From Pseudomonas sp. PSE14 (GTDB lineage Bacteria > Pseudomonadota > Gammaproteobacteria > Pseudomonadales > Pseudomonadaceae), in contig NZ_CP115669.1 in NCBI RefSeq assembly GCF_029203285.1, forward strand, positions 2,790,001 to 2,854,000: DNA of 64,000 bases, given 5' to 3'. Within the stretch, counting starts at the first letter, position 1; the number at the start of each line of letters is the position of its first letter. The position numbers were made by a program, and so were the translations under genes. The notes beneath the pieces were generated by a model. The model ran no database searches. It was not told the DNA's origin and was given only the letters and a program-made list of their open reading frames with translations. Below are positions 8,380 to 16,789 of the stretch, piece after piece.

Positions 8380-11082
8380 TTACTCGATCAGGTTGTGGTT
8401 CTTCGCCCAGATCATCGCGTCGTAACGGCTGGACACACCGAGCTTGGCGAAGATGTTGCGCAGGTTCCACTTCACCGTTTCCAGGGTGATGTCCAGCGTA
8501 TGGGCGATGCGCTTGCTCGACATGGCCTGGGCCACCAGCGCGAGGATGTCGATCTCGCGCTTGGTCAGCACGGCCTGGGTCTTCGCCGGCAGGGCGCGGC
8601 GCGGGCGGGGAGCGCTGGCGTTGACCGCGAAGGGGTCGTTGAGCTTGGCGAGCAGTTCCTCGGTGTAGGCCAGCACCTCGCCTTCCACCGCCTGCTCCTC
8701 GACCAGGCGGGCGAGCAGTCTTTCCGCCAGCGGACCTTCATCGATGAAGGTGCGGACCAGGCCGAAGCGCTGTCCGTCGCTGACCGCCTGGCGTGCGCGC
8801 TGCAGGGCTTCGTCGGGACGCTTGAGGTCTTCCAGCGCGGAGGCCGCGAGCAGGTCGGCCAGCACCGCCATGCGGCCGCGATCGAAGGCCTTGGCGTAGG
8901 CGCGAACGATCTCCAGTTGGGCCAGGGTCTGTTCCGAGTCCTCGGCCTTGAGGACGCGCGCGCGGGCCAGTGCGGCAATCGCCGGCAGTTCGGCACGGGC
9001 GCCGCGCTCGGTGCCATGCTGGCGAGCCAGTTCGTCGAGGGTTTCCAGCAGTTCGCCGGCCCGGCCGCGGCTGCCCTTGAGCAGTAGTACGCGGATTTCC
9101 TCGCCCAGCAGTTGCGCCACCGGGCGGACCTGGCCAAGGCAACGCAGGTGGGCGATCTGCTGTTCGAGGAACGCCAGCGCGGCCTCGGAGCCCTTCTGCA
9201 AAAGATCCAGGCGTACGCGGGTGACGTTGGTGCGCACGATCACGTCCGGCACGGAGGAATGCAGCAGGCCGAAGCGGTTGGCGATGGTCTCGCGGGAGTC
9301 GTCGATGCGGTCGAGTTCGTAGAAGACCTCGGTCAGGGCGCTGGCGCAGAGGTTGGCGCAGATGGAGCGGTTGCCGCCCTCACGGGTGGAGTGCTCGAGC
9401 AGCTGCGAACCGACCTTCTCGAAATCGCGGAAGTTGCCGGCGGCGACCAGGTTGGTGGCGCTGGAGAATTCGGCGACCATGGCCATGTCGTTGCCACGGT
9501 CCTCGGGAGGAATCGGGTGCTGGTCGAACAGCCGGCGGGCGTCGCTGTAACGGCCGGCCGCGGAGTAGGCGACCGTCAGCGCCGACAGCAGCACGTAGCG
9601 CAGGAAGGGGTTCTCCACGCTGGCATCGCGCAGCGGCTCCAGCAGTTCGATGACCAGATCGGTGTCGTCGTCCTGCACGGCGATGGCGGCACGGATCATC
9701 GGCAGGCCGTTGGCGATTTCCGGCAGCCCCTGCAGGTCCGCCGTGCTCAGGTGTTGCAGCCAGGCCTTGGCCCGAGCCGGCCGCGAGGTCAGCGACACCG
9801 TCAGGCAGGCGAGGAAGAGCAGGCGCTTGTGGCGTAGCAGCACCTCTTCGGGCAGGCGCTCCAGCAGGTGCAGCGTGGGCCCCAGGTACTCCAGGCTCCA
9901 GGTCGAGGGCGCGGTGCGCTCGATGACCTGGGTGGCGAAGTCCAGGTCCTCGCCCAGGCTTGCGTGGCGCACGGCTTCGGTCAGGCAGCGGTGCTCGGCG
10001 AACCAGCGTGCCGCGCGCTGGTGCAGTTGCTTCTGCAGGTCGCCGCCGTGGCGGGCCAGGCGGGTGGCGAGGAACTCGCCGAACAGTGGGTGCAGGCGGT
10101 ACCAGGCGAGGCGGTCGTCGGAGTCGACACGGTAGATCAGCAGGTTCTCGTCCTCCATGCGCTTGATCAGCTCGGCGGCGTCGGCCCTGTCGGTCACCGC
10201 GCGGGCCATGGCGGCGTTGAAGCGGCGGAACAGCGACAGCGCCTCGGCGAACTCCACCAGTTCGGCCGGCAGGTGCTCGACCACCTCTTCGCTGAGGTAG
10301 GTCTGCAGGTCGCTGGAGCGCCAGATCAGGTCATGCAGGATGGAACGGGTGTCGGGGCGGTTCTTCAGCATGATCACGATCAGCTGCAGGCAGGACGGCC
10401 AGCCGCTGGTGAGTTCGTGGATCAGGTTCAGTTCGTCGGCGTTGAGCTTGTCGCGGCCGAGGTTCTCCTCGACGAAGGTACGCGTCTCGGCGGGGTCGAA
10501 GGGCAGGGTGACGCTCTCGATCTCCACCACCTGCTGCATCACTCGCAGGCGCGACAGGCTCAGCGGTGGCGCCACCCGCGAGGCGATCACCAGGTGCAGG
10601 TTGCCGGGGCCCTGGTCGAGCAGTTTCTGCACCAGCTTGTGGGCCAGCGGCACCTCGACGTGGTGGTAGTCGTCGAGGATCAGGTAGAGCTCCTTGGACA
10701 GGTTCTCCGCGGCATCGACGATGGCGGCGATGGTGGCGTCCATCGCGGTGGCGGTGCCGTCTTCCTGCAGCAGGTCGAACTCCACGCCGACGCCCAGCCG
10801 GCGCAGCGCTTCGATCAGCGCGGTGCAGAAGGGCGCGTAGCCCTTGTCGTCGGCGGTCAGCGAGATCCAGGCAACCTCGGCGCCGGCCTTCAGGCGGGCC
10901 TGGCGCCATTGCGCCAGCAGGGTGGTCTTGCCGTAGCCGGCGGCGCCGGTGATCAGCGCCAGGCGGCACTCGTGCATCTGGTCGAGCTGGGCGATCAGGT
11001 TGGCGCGCGGCACGTGCTTGGTGCCGATGCGCGGCGGGGAGAACTTGGTCGACACCAGGTGTCGGGCGGGATTTATTGTCAT
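8380..11082 (-). CDS. MalT-like LuxR-family transcriptional activator 1
   Basis: A large ATP-dependent activator of the MalT type (900 aa). The N-terminal STAND-type ATPase has Walker A GAAGYGKTT at residues 46-54 and Walker B in LILDDYHH. A long helical-repeat region (about 400-800) follows, then a LuxR/FixJ HTH at the C-terminus (TKREIDILALVAQAMSSKR ... TVKWNLRNIFAKLGV). MalT-type proteins oligomerise with inducer and ATP and activate promoters through short G-rich boxes. I chose the ATG at 11082 because AGGGA is 5 bp before it and the sequence then matches the N-terminus of the paralogue at 36440 (ATKFSPPR versus STKFSPPR). It is single, divergent from the SDR gene at 11344. It is a strong candidate for the activator of the twelve MalT-box-like promoters in the window. 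Confidence 0.93.
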   Translation of the reverse strand: MTINPARHLVSTKFSPPRIGTKHVPRANLIAQLDQMHECRLALITGAAGYGKTTLLAQWRQARLKAGAEVAWISLTADDKGYAPFCTALIEALRRLGVGVEFDLLQEDGTATAMDATIAAIVDAAENLSKELYLILDDYHHVEVPLAHKLVQKLLDQGPGNLHLVIASRVAPPLSLSRLRVMQQVVEIESVTLPFDPAETRTFVEENLGRDKLNADELNLIHELTSGWPSCLQLIVIMLKNRPDTRSILHDLIWRSSDLQTYLSEEVVEHLPAELVEFAEALSLFRRFNAAMARAVTDRADAAELIKRMEDENLLIYRVDSDDRLAWYRLHPLFGEFLATRLARHGGDLQKQLHQRAARWFAEHRCLTEAVRHASLGEDLDFATQVIERTAPSTWSLEYLGPTLHLLERLPEEVLLRHKRLLFLACLTVSLTSRPARAKAWLQHLSTADLQGLPEIANGLPMIRAAIAVQDDDTDLVIELLEPLRDASVENPFLRYVLLSALTVAYSAAGRYSDARRLFDQHPIPPEDRGNDMAMVAEFSSATNLVAAGNFRDFEKVGSQLLEHSTREGGNRSICANLCASALTEVFYELDRIDDSRETIANRFGLLHSSVPDVIVRTNVTRVRLDLLQKGSEAALAFLEQQIAHLRCLGQVRPVAQLLGEEIRVLLLKGSRGRAGELLETLDELARQHGTERGARAELPAIAALARARVLKAEDSEQTLAQLEIVRAYAKAFDRGRMAVLADLLAASALEDLKRPDEALQRARQAVSDGQRFGLVRTFIDEGPLAERLLARLVEEQAVEGEVLAYTEELLAKLNDPFAVNASAPRPRRALPAKTQAVLTKREIDILALVAQAMSSKRIAHTLDITLETVKWNLRNIFAKLGVSSRYDAMIWAKNHNLIE

Positions 11083-11242
11083 TTTTTCCCTGACGCTTGA
11101 TGGTTGGCCGCGAACGCCGGCCCTTCTCGGGGGCGGTGGCGCGGTCAGGCATGAAGGTGCAAAGGCGACCGTACTGGAGTGTCCGGAGAGCGTCAAGGAC
11201 CGTCAATCCCGCGCTTTTTCGAGGCCCCGGCGGACGTCCGCT

Positions 11243-11290
11243 ACCCCCTAAAAAGGGGGTGGGACGCCCGCGCCAGACGCTGCCTAAGCT
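11243..11290 (+). promoter_or_regulatory. MalT-box-like promoter before SDR gene (site 1)
   Basis: A perfect palindrome ACCCCCT-AAAA-AGGGGGT (11243-11260) continues into GGG. TAAGCT (11285-11290) is a good -10 at 30 bp from the first G. No -35 hexamer is visible, as expected for an activator-dependent promoter. The gene start is at 11344. Confidence 0.65.
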
Positions 11291-11343
11291 CGACGGCCGG
11301 CCGCAGTGGCCGTACGAATCACGAACCTGGGAGAAGCACGCGC

Positions 11344-12090
11344 ATGAATCTGCACAACAAGGTCGCCATCGTCACCGGGGCCGCTTCGGGGCTCGGCCTC
11401 GCCACCTGTCGCGCCCTGGCTGCCGCCGGCGTGCGGGTGGTCGGCCTGGACCTGCAGCAGGAGCGCCTGGACGCCGCGCTGGGCGGCGAAATCCGCGGCA
11501 TCGCCGTCGACGTGGCCGACGAGTCCAGTGTCAGTGCCGCCATCGAGCAGGTGGTGGGCGAGCTGGGTGGCCTGCACCTGGCGGTGAACTGCGCCGGCAT
11601 CCTCGGCCCAAGCAAGACCCTCTCCAAGGGCCAGCTGTTCCCCACCGAACTGTGGAACCGCGTACTGGCGGTCAACCTGACCGGCACCTTCAACGTCATC
11701 CGCCATGCGGCCCTGGCGATGAGCGCCAATGAACCGGACGAGGGCGGCGAGCGTGGCGTCATCATCAATACCGCGTCCGGCGCCGCGCGCGAAGGGCAGA
11801 TGGGCCAGGCGGCCTACAGCGCGAGCAAGGCCGGGGTCATCGGCATGACCCTGCCGATCGCCCGTGACCTGGCCGAGCATGGCATCCGCGTGGTGAGCCT
11901 GGCGCCGGGCCTGTTCGAGTCGGGCATGTCCGCCGGCATGCCGGCGAAGGTCTCCGAAACCATCGTCAACGGCCTGCTGTTCCCCCGGCGCATGGGCCGG
12001 CCGGAGGAGTTCGCGGCGCTGGTCCGCCACGTGGCCGAGAATTCCTACCTGAACGCGCTGACCCTCGACATCCAGTGCGGCACCCGCTGA
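11344..12090 (+). CDS. Short-chain dehydrogenase (3-hydroxyacyl-CoA dehydrogenase type)
   Basis: A 248-aa SDR with the cofactor motif TGAASGLG (residues 11-18) and catalytic YSASK (about residue 155). It most resembles the HSD17B10/FabG-like group that oxidises short- or branched-chain 3-hydroxyacyl-CoA or hydroxysteroids with NAD+. The ATG at 11344 follows GGGAGAAG; the longer upstream frame runs through the promoter palindrome at 11243 and is not coding. It appears to be a single-gene unit with its own MalT-box-like promoter. It ends in a hairpin shared with the convergent thioesterase gene. The substrate is inferred only from the beta-oxidation context. Confidence 0.9.
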   Translation: MNLHNKVAIVTGAASGLGLATCRALAAAGVRVVGLDLQQERLDAALGGEIRGIAVDVADESSVSAAIEQVVGELGGLHLAVNCAGILGPSKTLSKGQLFPTELWNRVLAVNLTGTFNVIRHAALAMSANEPDEGGERGVIINTASGAAREGQMGQAAYSASKAGVIGMTLPIARDLAEHGIRVVSLAPGLFESGMSAGMPAKVSETIVNGLLFPRRMGRPEEFAALVRHVAENSYLNALTLDIQCGTR

Positions 12091-12097
12091 AACCGCC

Positions 12098-12121
12098 GGG
12101 CGGCGCTGGCTGGCGCCGCCC
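12098..12121. terminator. Hairpin between convergent genes
   Basis: GGGCGGCG (12098-12105) and CGCCGCCC (12114-12121) form a strong stem in the 37-bp gap between the SDR gene and the thioesterase gene. No clear T-run on either side, so termination efficiency is uncertain. Confidence 0.5.
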
Positions 12122-12127
12122 GAGCCT

Positions 12128-12577
12128 TCAGGCCGGCTCGGCCTGAACCTGCAGGCCTTCCAGCACCTGGCGCAGCGCTGCGGGCAGGGGCACCGGGCGG
12201 CGCGTTTCGCGGTCGACGTAGACGTGCACGAAATGCCCTTTGGCCGCGCAGGTCCGCTCGTCATTGCGGAACAGCCCGATCTCGTAGCGCACGCTGGAGT
12301 TGCCGATGCTCGCGACGCGCAGCGCGGCATTGACGGTATCGGGGAAGCTCAGCGAAGCGAAGTAGTTGCACTGCGTTTCGATCACCAGCCCGATGGTGTC
12401 GCCGGCCAGGTAGTCCAGGACGCCATGGCGGATCAGGTAGCTGTTCACCACGGTGTCGAAGTAGCTGTAGTAGACGACGTTGTTGACGTGGCCATAGACG
12501 TCGTTGTCCATCCAGCGGGTCGGGATTGGTTGGGCGTAGGCGTAGGCTTCCAGGACTTCGGGTTGTGGCTTGCTCAT
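12128..12577 (-). CDS. Hot-dog fold acyl-CoA thioesterase (4HBT family)
   Basis: A 149-aa single hot-dog thioesterase that would hydrolyse an acyl-CoA. The signature TRWMDNDVYGHVNNVVYYSYF (about residues 20-40) carries the Asp and the His-Val-Asn-Asn block of 4-hydroxybenzoyl-CoA thioesterase/YbgC relatives. The start at 12577 has AGGAAA 8 bp upstream. Its ATG overlaps the stop of the metallo-hydrolase gene by 4 bp (ATGA), so the two are translationally coupled. The truncated gene at 63918 encodes a relative (ITTRWGDHD). It may release CoA from dead-end intermediates. Confidence 0.9.
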   Translation of the reverse strand: MSKPQPEVLEAYAYAQPIPTRWMDNDVYGHVNNVVYYSYFDTVVNSYLIRHGVLDYLAGDTIGLVIETQCNYFASLSFPDTVNAALRVASIGNSSVRYEIGLFRNDERTCAAKGHFVHVYVDRETRRPVPLPAALRQVLEGLQVQAEPA

Positions 12578-13665
12578 GCTGAGGTTTCCTCGGTGGCGGC
12601 TTCGCTGCGCAGGCGATACCAGGCGACGCCGTCGCTGTCGGTCTCGACTTCCAGTTCGCCGCGATGCAGCAGGTGGTTCAGGTGCGCCAGGCTTTCCCCG
12701 GTCGCCAGGCTCATCAGGCTGCCGTCGGTCATGGGTATCGGCCGGGAGAACAGCAGTTCGAAGGTATCGATCGCGCGCCGTGGCCGCTGCAAGCCCTGGC
12801 GCAGCCGTTGCAGCGTGGCGAGCAGGCTGTCGCGCAACTGGTCCAGGCGGGCGTGCAGGCCATGGAAGGGTTCGCCATGGGCGGGCAGCACCAGTACGTC
12901 GTCGGCGATGCGCTGGCGCAACACCACCAGCGAGACCAGCCAGTCGCCGATCGGGTCGGCGTCGGGTTCGATGGGGTGAACCGAAAGGTTCGACGAAATC
13001 CTCGGCAGCACCTGGTCGCCGGTGATCAGCAGGCGCCGCGCCGGATCGTACAGGCAGGCGTGCTCGGGGGTGTGGCCGGCGCCGACCACCACTTCCCAGT
13101 GGTGATTGCCGATCCGCACGGACTCGCCGTCGCGGATGCGCCGGAAGCTGTCGGGCAACTGCCAGATCATCCGGCCGAAATTGCCGAAGCGTGAGCGGTA
13201 CATCGCCAATGCATCCTCGTCCCAACCGGCCCGGCGGTAGAAGGCCAGCCCCTCGGGTGGCGCCTCGCGTCCGGTATCGCCGGCCAGTACCCGGCACTGC
13301 ATGTACTCCAGGCGGGTCATCCACAGGCGGCAGTCGAAGCGCGCGCAGAGCCAGCCGGCGAGGCCGACATGGTCCGGATGCAGGTGGGTGACCAGCACTC
13401 GCTGCAGCGCCCGCCCGTGCAGTGCGCCATCGAACAGTTGCTCCCAGGTCTGGCGCGCCTCGGGGCTGTTGATGCCGGTGTCGACCAGGGTGTAGCCGCT
13501 GTCGTCGTCCAGCAGCCACAGGTTGATCGCTGCCAGGGACGGTGGCAGCGGCATGCGGGTCCACTGCACCCCGGGCGCCACTTCACGCATCTCGCCGAAG
13601 GCCGGACGGGGGCCACAGGGATAGGTCAGCCCGCCGTCGTGCCGGGGCCGGTTGTCGTTGTCCAT
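12574..13665 (-). CDS. Metallo-beta-lactamase fold hydrolase
   Basis: A 363-aa MBL-fold protein with the metal motif THLHPDH (His94, His96, Asp98, His99) and downstream GHTPEH providing another metal His. There is no signal peptide, so it should be cytoplasmic. The C-terminal winged-helix-like extension (about 280-360) resembles LACTB2-type or thioesterase/glyoxalase II-like members of the family; the bond cleaved is not known. The ATG at 13665 follows AAGGAG. It is first in a two-gene unit with a thioesterase. Its promoter may be shared with the divergent DUF1302 operon, because the C7/T7/G5 block at 13751-13769 has CACCCT at a matching distance on both sides. Confidence 0.87.
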   Translation of the reverse strand: MDNDNRPRHDGGLTYPCGPRPAFGEMREVAPGVQWTRMPLPPSLAAINLWLLDDDSGYTLVDTGINSPEARQTWEQLFDGALHGRALQRVLVTHLHPDHVGLAGWLCARFDCRLWMTRLEYMQCRVLAGDTGREAPPEGLAFYRRAGWDEDALAMYRSRFGNFGRMIWQLPDSFRRIRDGESVRIGNHHWEVVVGAGHTPEHACLYDPARRLLITGDQVLPRISSNLSVHPIEPDADPIGDWLVSLVVLRQRIADDVLVLPAHGEPFHGLHARLDQLRDSLLATLQRLRQGLQRPRRAIDTFELLFSRPIPMTDGSLMSLATGESLAHLNHLLHRGELEVETDSDGVAWYRLRSEAATEETSA

Positions 13666-13721
13666 CGTCGCTCCTTGGTGATCGCCTGCCGGCGGCCGCT
13701 GTGCGCGCCGGCCAGGTTGTC

Positions 13722-13796
13722 AGGGTGGCCGCGCGAGGAGGGGGGGAGTGCCCCCAAAAAAAGGGGGGGAGTGCTTTCGTCGGCCGCTGGCACCCT
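13722..13796. promoter_or_regulatory. MalT-box-like element, possibly bidirectional (site 2)
   Basis: CCCCC (13751-13755), seven A, then GGGGGGG (13763-13769). On the plus strand CACCCT (13791-13796) is 28 bp from the first G. On the minus strand CACCCT (13727-13722) is also 28 bp from its first G. The element lies between the MBL gene (minus, 13665) and the DUF1302 operon (plus, 13884). The spacer is 7 bp, shorter than in most copies, so the match is weaker. Confidence 0.5.
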
Positions 13797-13883
13797 TGCT
13801 CCACTCGATCACTGATTGAGCGTCTTCCTGGCTTCGCGCCATCGGCCCGCGGCCTGGATATCGAGGGGAGAGAGGACACACAC

Positions 13884-15578
13884 ATGGCCAACGACAAGAA
13901 CAAGATGATGAAGAATCAGCCAGCTGTATCCCAGGCACTGAGCGCGAGCGTCCTGGTGTTGTGCGCTTTGGGTGCGGGCAATGCCCGGGCCATCGAGATC
14001 GATACCGGTAACCCGGACCTGCAACTGCGCTTCGACAATACCTTCCGTTACAACCTCGGCAAGCGTATCGACGACCAGAAGCAGGCGATCCTGAAGAACC
14101 CCAACAACGACGATGGCGACCGCAATTTCAAGAAGAACAGCATCGTCGCCAACCGCATCGACATCCTCAGCGAGAGCGACCTGGTCTACAAGCAGAAGTA
14201 CGGTGCGCGCGTGAGCGCCGCGCTCTGGTACGACGATGCCTATGCCGGGAGCCTGGACGGCGACAACACCGCCACGTCCAACCACCTCAACGGCGACGGC
14301 CGGCCGGCGCAAGGTCTGAGCCGCTACGCCAACCGCTACTACGAAGGCCCCTCGGGCGAAATCCTCGACGCCTTCGTGTTCGGCTCCTTCAACCTGGGTG
14401 ACTCGCCGCTGCAGATGCGTGCCGGCCGCCACACCGTCAACTGGGGCGAATCGCTGCTGGGCAGCGGCGCGATCCACGGCATTTCCTACGGCCAGGCGCC
14501 GCTGGACCAGGGCAAGGCCCTGGCGCTGCCCGGCATCGAGGCCAAGGAGCTGTACATCCCGCGCACCCAGCTGTCGACGCAGCTGCAGGTCAACCCGGAG
14601 CTGTCGTTCGCCGCCCAGTACTTCCTCGAATGGCGGCCGTCGCGGGTGCCGGAGGCGGGCACCTACCTGGGCTTCTCCGACATCTACCTGCAGGGTGGCG
14701 AGTCGTTCATCCTCACCCCGAACCTGCGCGCCACCCACGGCGACGACATCGAGCCGCATGACTCCGGCGACTGGGGCGTCATGGCACGCTGGACCCCGGA
14801 GGCGCTGGACGCCACCCTGGGCCTCTACGTGCGCCGCTTCTCCGACACCCTGCCGCAGGTCATCCTGCTGCAGACCCGCAAGCCCCAGTACTTCATGGAC
14901 TACGGCTCGGACATCGACATGTACGGCTTCAGCCTGTCCAAGGAAGTCGCCGGCATCAGCTTCGGCCTGGACCTGAACTATCGCCACAACATGCCGCTGG
15001 TGAGCAGCCCGGCGCGGGTGACCAAACTGTCCGCGCTGCCGGACCGTGGCGACATCCTCGGCGCCCGTGGCGACACCGTGCATGGCGTGCTCAACGCCAT
15101 CGGCTCGGTCAGCTCCACGCCGCTGTTCGACGCCGCCTCCTGGGCCACCGAACTGACCTGGAGCCGCTGGGTGTCGGTCAACGACGACCCGCTGAACCTG
15201 TTCAAGGGCAGCTCGCAGTACAAGGCCGTGTCGACCAACATCGATGCCGTGACCCGCAACGCCTACACCATGGCGGTGAACTTCACGCCGACCTGGTACC
15301 AGGTGTTCCCGGGCGGCGACCTGAGCATGCCGCTGAGCTACTCGGTGGGCCTGCAGGGCAACTCGGCGGTCGCCTCCGGCGGCAACGAGGACGCCGGCAG
15401 CTATGCCGTCGGCATGGCGCTGGACCTGTACAGCCGCTACCGCTTCGACCTGAAGTACGTCGACTACTTCGGCGACTTCTCGAAGAACGCCAACGGCGCG
15501 GCCCTCACTCCCAGCGGCAGTCAGTCCCTGCTCGAGGACCGTGGCGCCCTGTACTTCACCTTCAAGACCAGTATCTGA
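13884..15578 (+). CDS. DUF1302 family protein (predicted outer membrane beta-barrel)
   Basis: A 564-aa DUF1302 protein, paralogous to the one at 5933. The signal peptide has a long polar n-region (MANDKNKMMKNQ) and is cleaved near AGNARA (about residue 36). The family landmark GRHTVNWGESLL lies at about residue 180. AGAGAGGA precedes the ATG at 13884 by 6 bp. It heads an operon with YCF48-like, MMPL, acyl-CoA dehydrogenase and alkylsulfatase genes. In other pseudomonads DUF1302, DUF1329, YCF48 and MMPL genes cluster together; here the matching DUF1329 gene is 36 kb away at 51570 under a similar promoter. A role in passage of a hydrophobic substrate over the outer membrane is inferred. Confidence 0.9.
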   Translation: MANDKNKMMKNQPAVSQALSASVLVLCALGAGNARAIEIDTGNPDLQLRFDNTFRYNLGKRIDDQKQAILKNPNNDDGDRNFKKNSIVANRIDILSESDLVYKQKYGARVSAALWYDDAYAGSLDGDNTATSNHLNGDGRPAQGLSRYANRYYEGPSGEILDAFVFGSFNLGDSPLQMRAGRHTVNWGESLLGSGAIHGISYGQAPLDQGKALALPGIEAKELYIPRTQLSTQLQVNPELSFAAQYFLEWRPSRVPEAGTYLGFSDIYLQGGESFILTPNLRATHGDDIEPHDSGDWGVMARWTPEALDATLGLYVRRFSDTLPQVILLQTRKPQYFMDYGSDIDMYGFSLSKEVAGISFGLDLNYRHNMPLVSSPARVTKLSALPDRGDILGARGDTVHGVLNAIGSVSSTPLFDAASWATELTWSRWVSVNDDPLNLFKGSSQYKAVSTNIDAVTRNAYTMAVNFTPTWYQVFPGGDLSMPLSYSVGLQGNSAVASGGNEDAGSYAVGMALDLYSRYRFDLKYVDYFGDFSKNANGAALTPSGSQSLLEDRGALYFTFKTSI

Positions 15579-15656
15579 GTGCAGAGCGTGTCGCGCGCGG
15601 AGCCAGCCCGGCTTCGCGCGTGAAACGGCGGCGGGCGCCCTGGCGTCCGCCGCACC

Positions 15657-15680
15657 GCCCCGGCGACTTCCTGCCGGGGC
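15657..15680 (+). repeat. Intra-operon hairpin
   Basis: GCCCCGGC (15657-15664) and GCCGGGGC (15673-15680) form a perfect stem in the 124-bp gap between the DUF1302 and YCF48-like genes. No T-run follows, so it is more likely an mRNA processing or stability element than a terminator. Confidence 0.4.
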
Positions 15681-15702
15681 ACAACCGATGTGAGGGCAAC
15701 AG

Positions 15703-16764
15703 ATGTTCAGAAGAATCCTCGGCGTTCCGCTGGCCTTCGGCTTGGCCGTGCTGGCGGGTGCCGTCACGGCGCAGCCAGCCTTCGTCGCACCCATGGACGT
15801 TCCGGCGCCGGCGAGCGCCCTGGCGCTGAAGGCGCCGCTCAACGCACTGGCCGTGGCCGGGCAGCGCCTGGTGGTCGCCGGGCAGCGCGGGCACATCCTG
15901 TATTCCGACGACGGTCAGAGCTGGACCCAGGCCGCGGTGCCGGTCAGCTCCGACCTCAACGCCCTGGCGTTTCCCAGCCCCCAGCAGGGCTGGGCGGTGG
16001 GACACGAAGGCGTGATCCTGCACAGCGCCGACGGCGGCCACAGCTGGACGCGCCAGCTCGACGGCCCGCGGATCGCCGAACTGCTGCAGCGCCAGTACGG
16101 CCGACCGGCCAACCCGGACGACCCCGACGCGGCGCGCCTGCAACACGAGGCCGAGCTGGCCGTTGCGCAGGGTGCGGACAAGCCGCTGCTGGACGTGTGG
16201 TTCGAAGACGACAAACGCGGCTACGCCATCGGCGCCTTCAACCTGATCCTGCGCACCGAGGACGGCGGCCAGCACTGGACGCCCTGGCTCGACCGCGTGG
16301 AAAACCCGCGTGGCATGCACCTGTACGCCATGCGCCCGGCGGCCGGCACGCTATTCATGGTGGGCGAGCAGGGGCTGGTGCTCAAGTTCGACGCCCGGCA
16401 GCAACGCTTCCGCGCACTGGAGCTGCCTTACCAGGGCACCCTGTTCGGCATCGTCGGCACGCCCGAGGTGGTGCTGGTCTACGGCCTGCGCGGCAACGCC
16501 CTGCGCAGCACCGACGGTGGCGCCAGCTGGCACAAGGTACAGACCGGCACCGACGCCGGGCTCAACACCGGCACCGTGCTGGCCGACGGCTCGATCGTCC
16601 TGGGCAGCCAGTCCGGCGAGCTGCTGCGCTCCACCGACCAGGGCGCCAGCTTCCACCCGCTGAAGGTCGCGCGCGCGGCGCCGAACTTCGCCGTGGCCGC
16701 GGCGCCGGGCGCCAAGGTGGCCCTGGTCGGGCTGGGCGGCGTGCGCCTGGAAAGCCTGCAATGA
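15703..16764 (+). CDS. YCF48/BNR-repeat exported beta-propeller protein
   Basis: A 353-aa protein with a signal peptide (about 1-23) and YCF48-like beta-propeller repeats. Recurrent blocks are GHILYSDDGQSWT, GVILHSADGGHSWT, LILRTEDGGQHWT, NALRSTDGGASWHK and ELLRSTDQGASFH, i.e. Asp-box (S-x-D-x-G-x-x-W) repeats about 45-60 residues apart. In proteobacteria such proteins are regularly encoded just before an MMPL/RND exporter, as here (25 bp to the MMPL gene). It is probably a periplasmic partner of that exporter. It is not a glycosidase by context, although Asp-boxes also occur in sialidases. Confidence 0.9.
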   Translation: MFRRILGVPLAFGLAVLAGAVTAQPAFVAPMDVPAPASALALKAPLNALAVAGQRLVVAGQRGHILYSDDGQSWTQAAVPVSSDLNALAFPSPQQGWAVGHEGVILHSADGGHSWTRQLDGPRIAELLQRQYGRPANPDDPDAARLQHEAELAVAQGADKPLLDVWFEDDKRGYAIGAFNLILRTEDGGQHWTPWLDRVENPRGMHLYAMRPAAGTLFMVGEQGLVLKFDARQQRFRALELPYQGTLFGIVGTPEVVLVYGLRGNALRSTDGGASWHKVQTGTDAGLNTGTVLADGSIVLGSQSGELLRSTDQGASFHPLKVARAAPNFAVAAAPGAKVALVGLGGVRLESLQ

Positions 16765-16789
16765 GAACACCAGCATTCGGGGTAACGTG

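Noticed and set aside
11097..11343. Extended N-terminus for the SDR gene (open frame from 11179)
   Set aside because: It would include the promoter palindrome and the -10, has no ribosome site, and the SDR fold starts at 11344.
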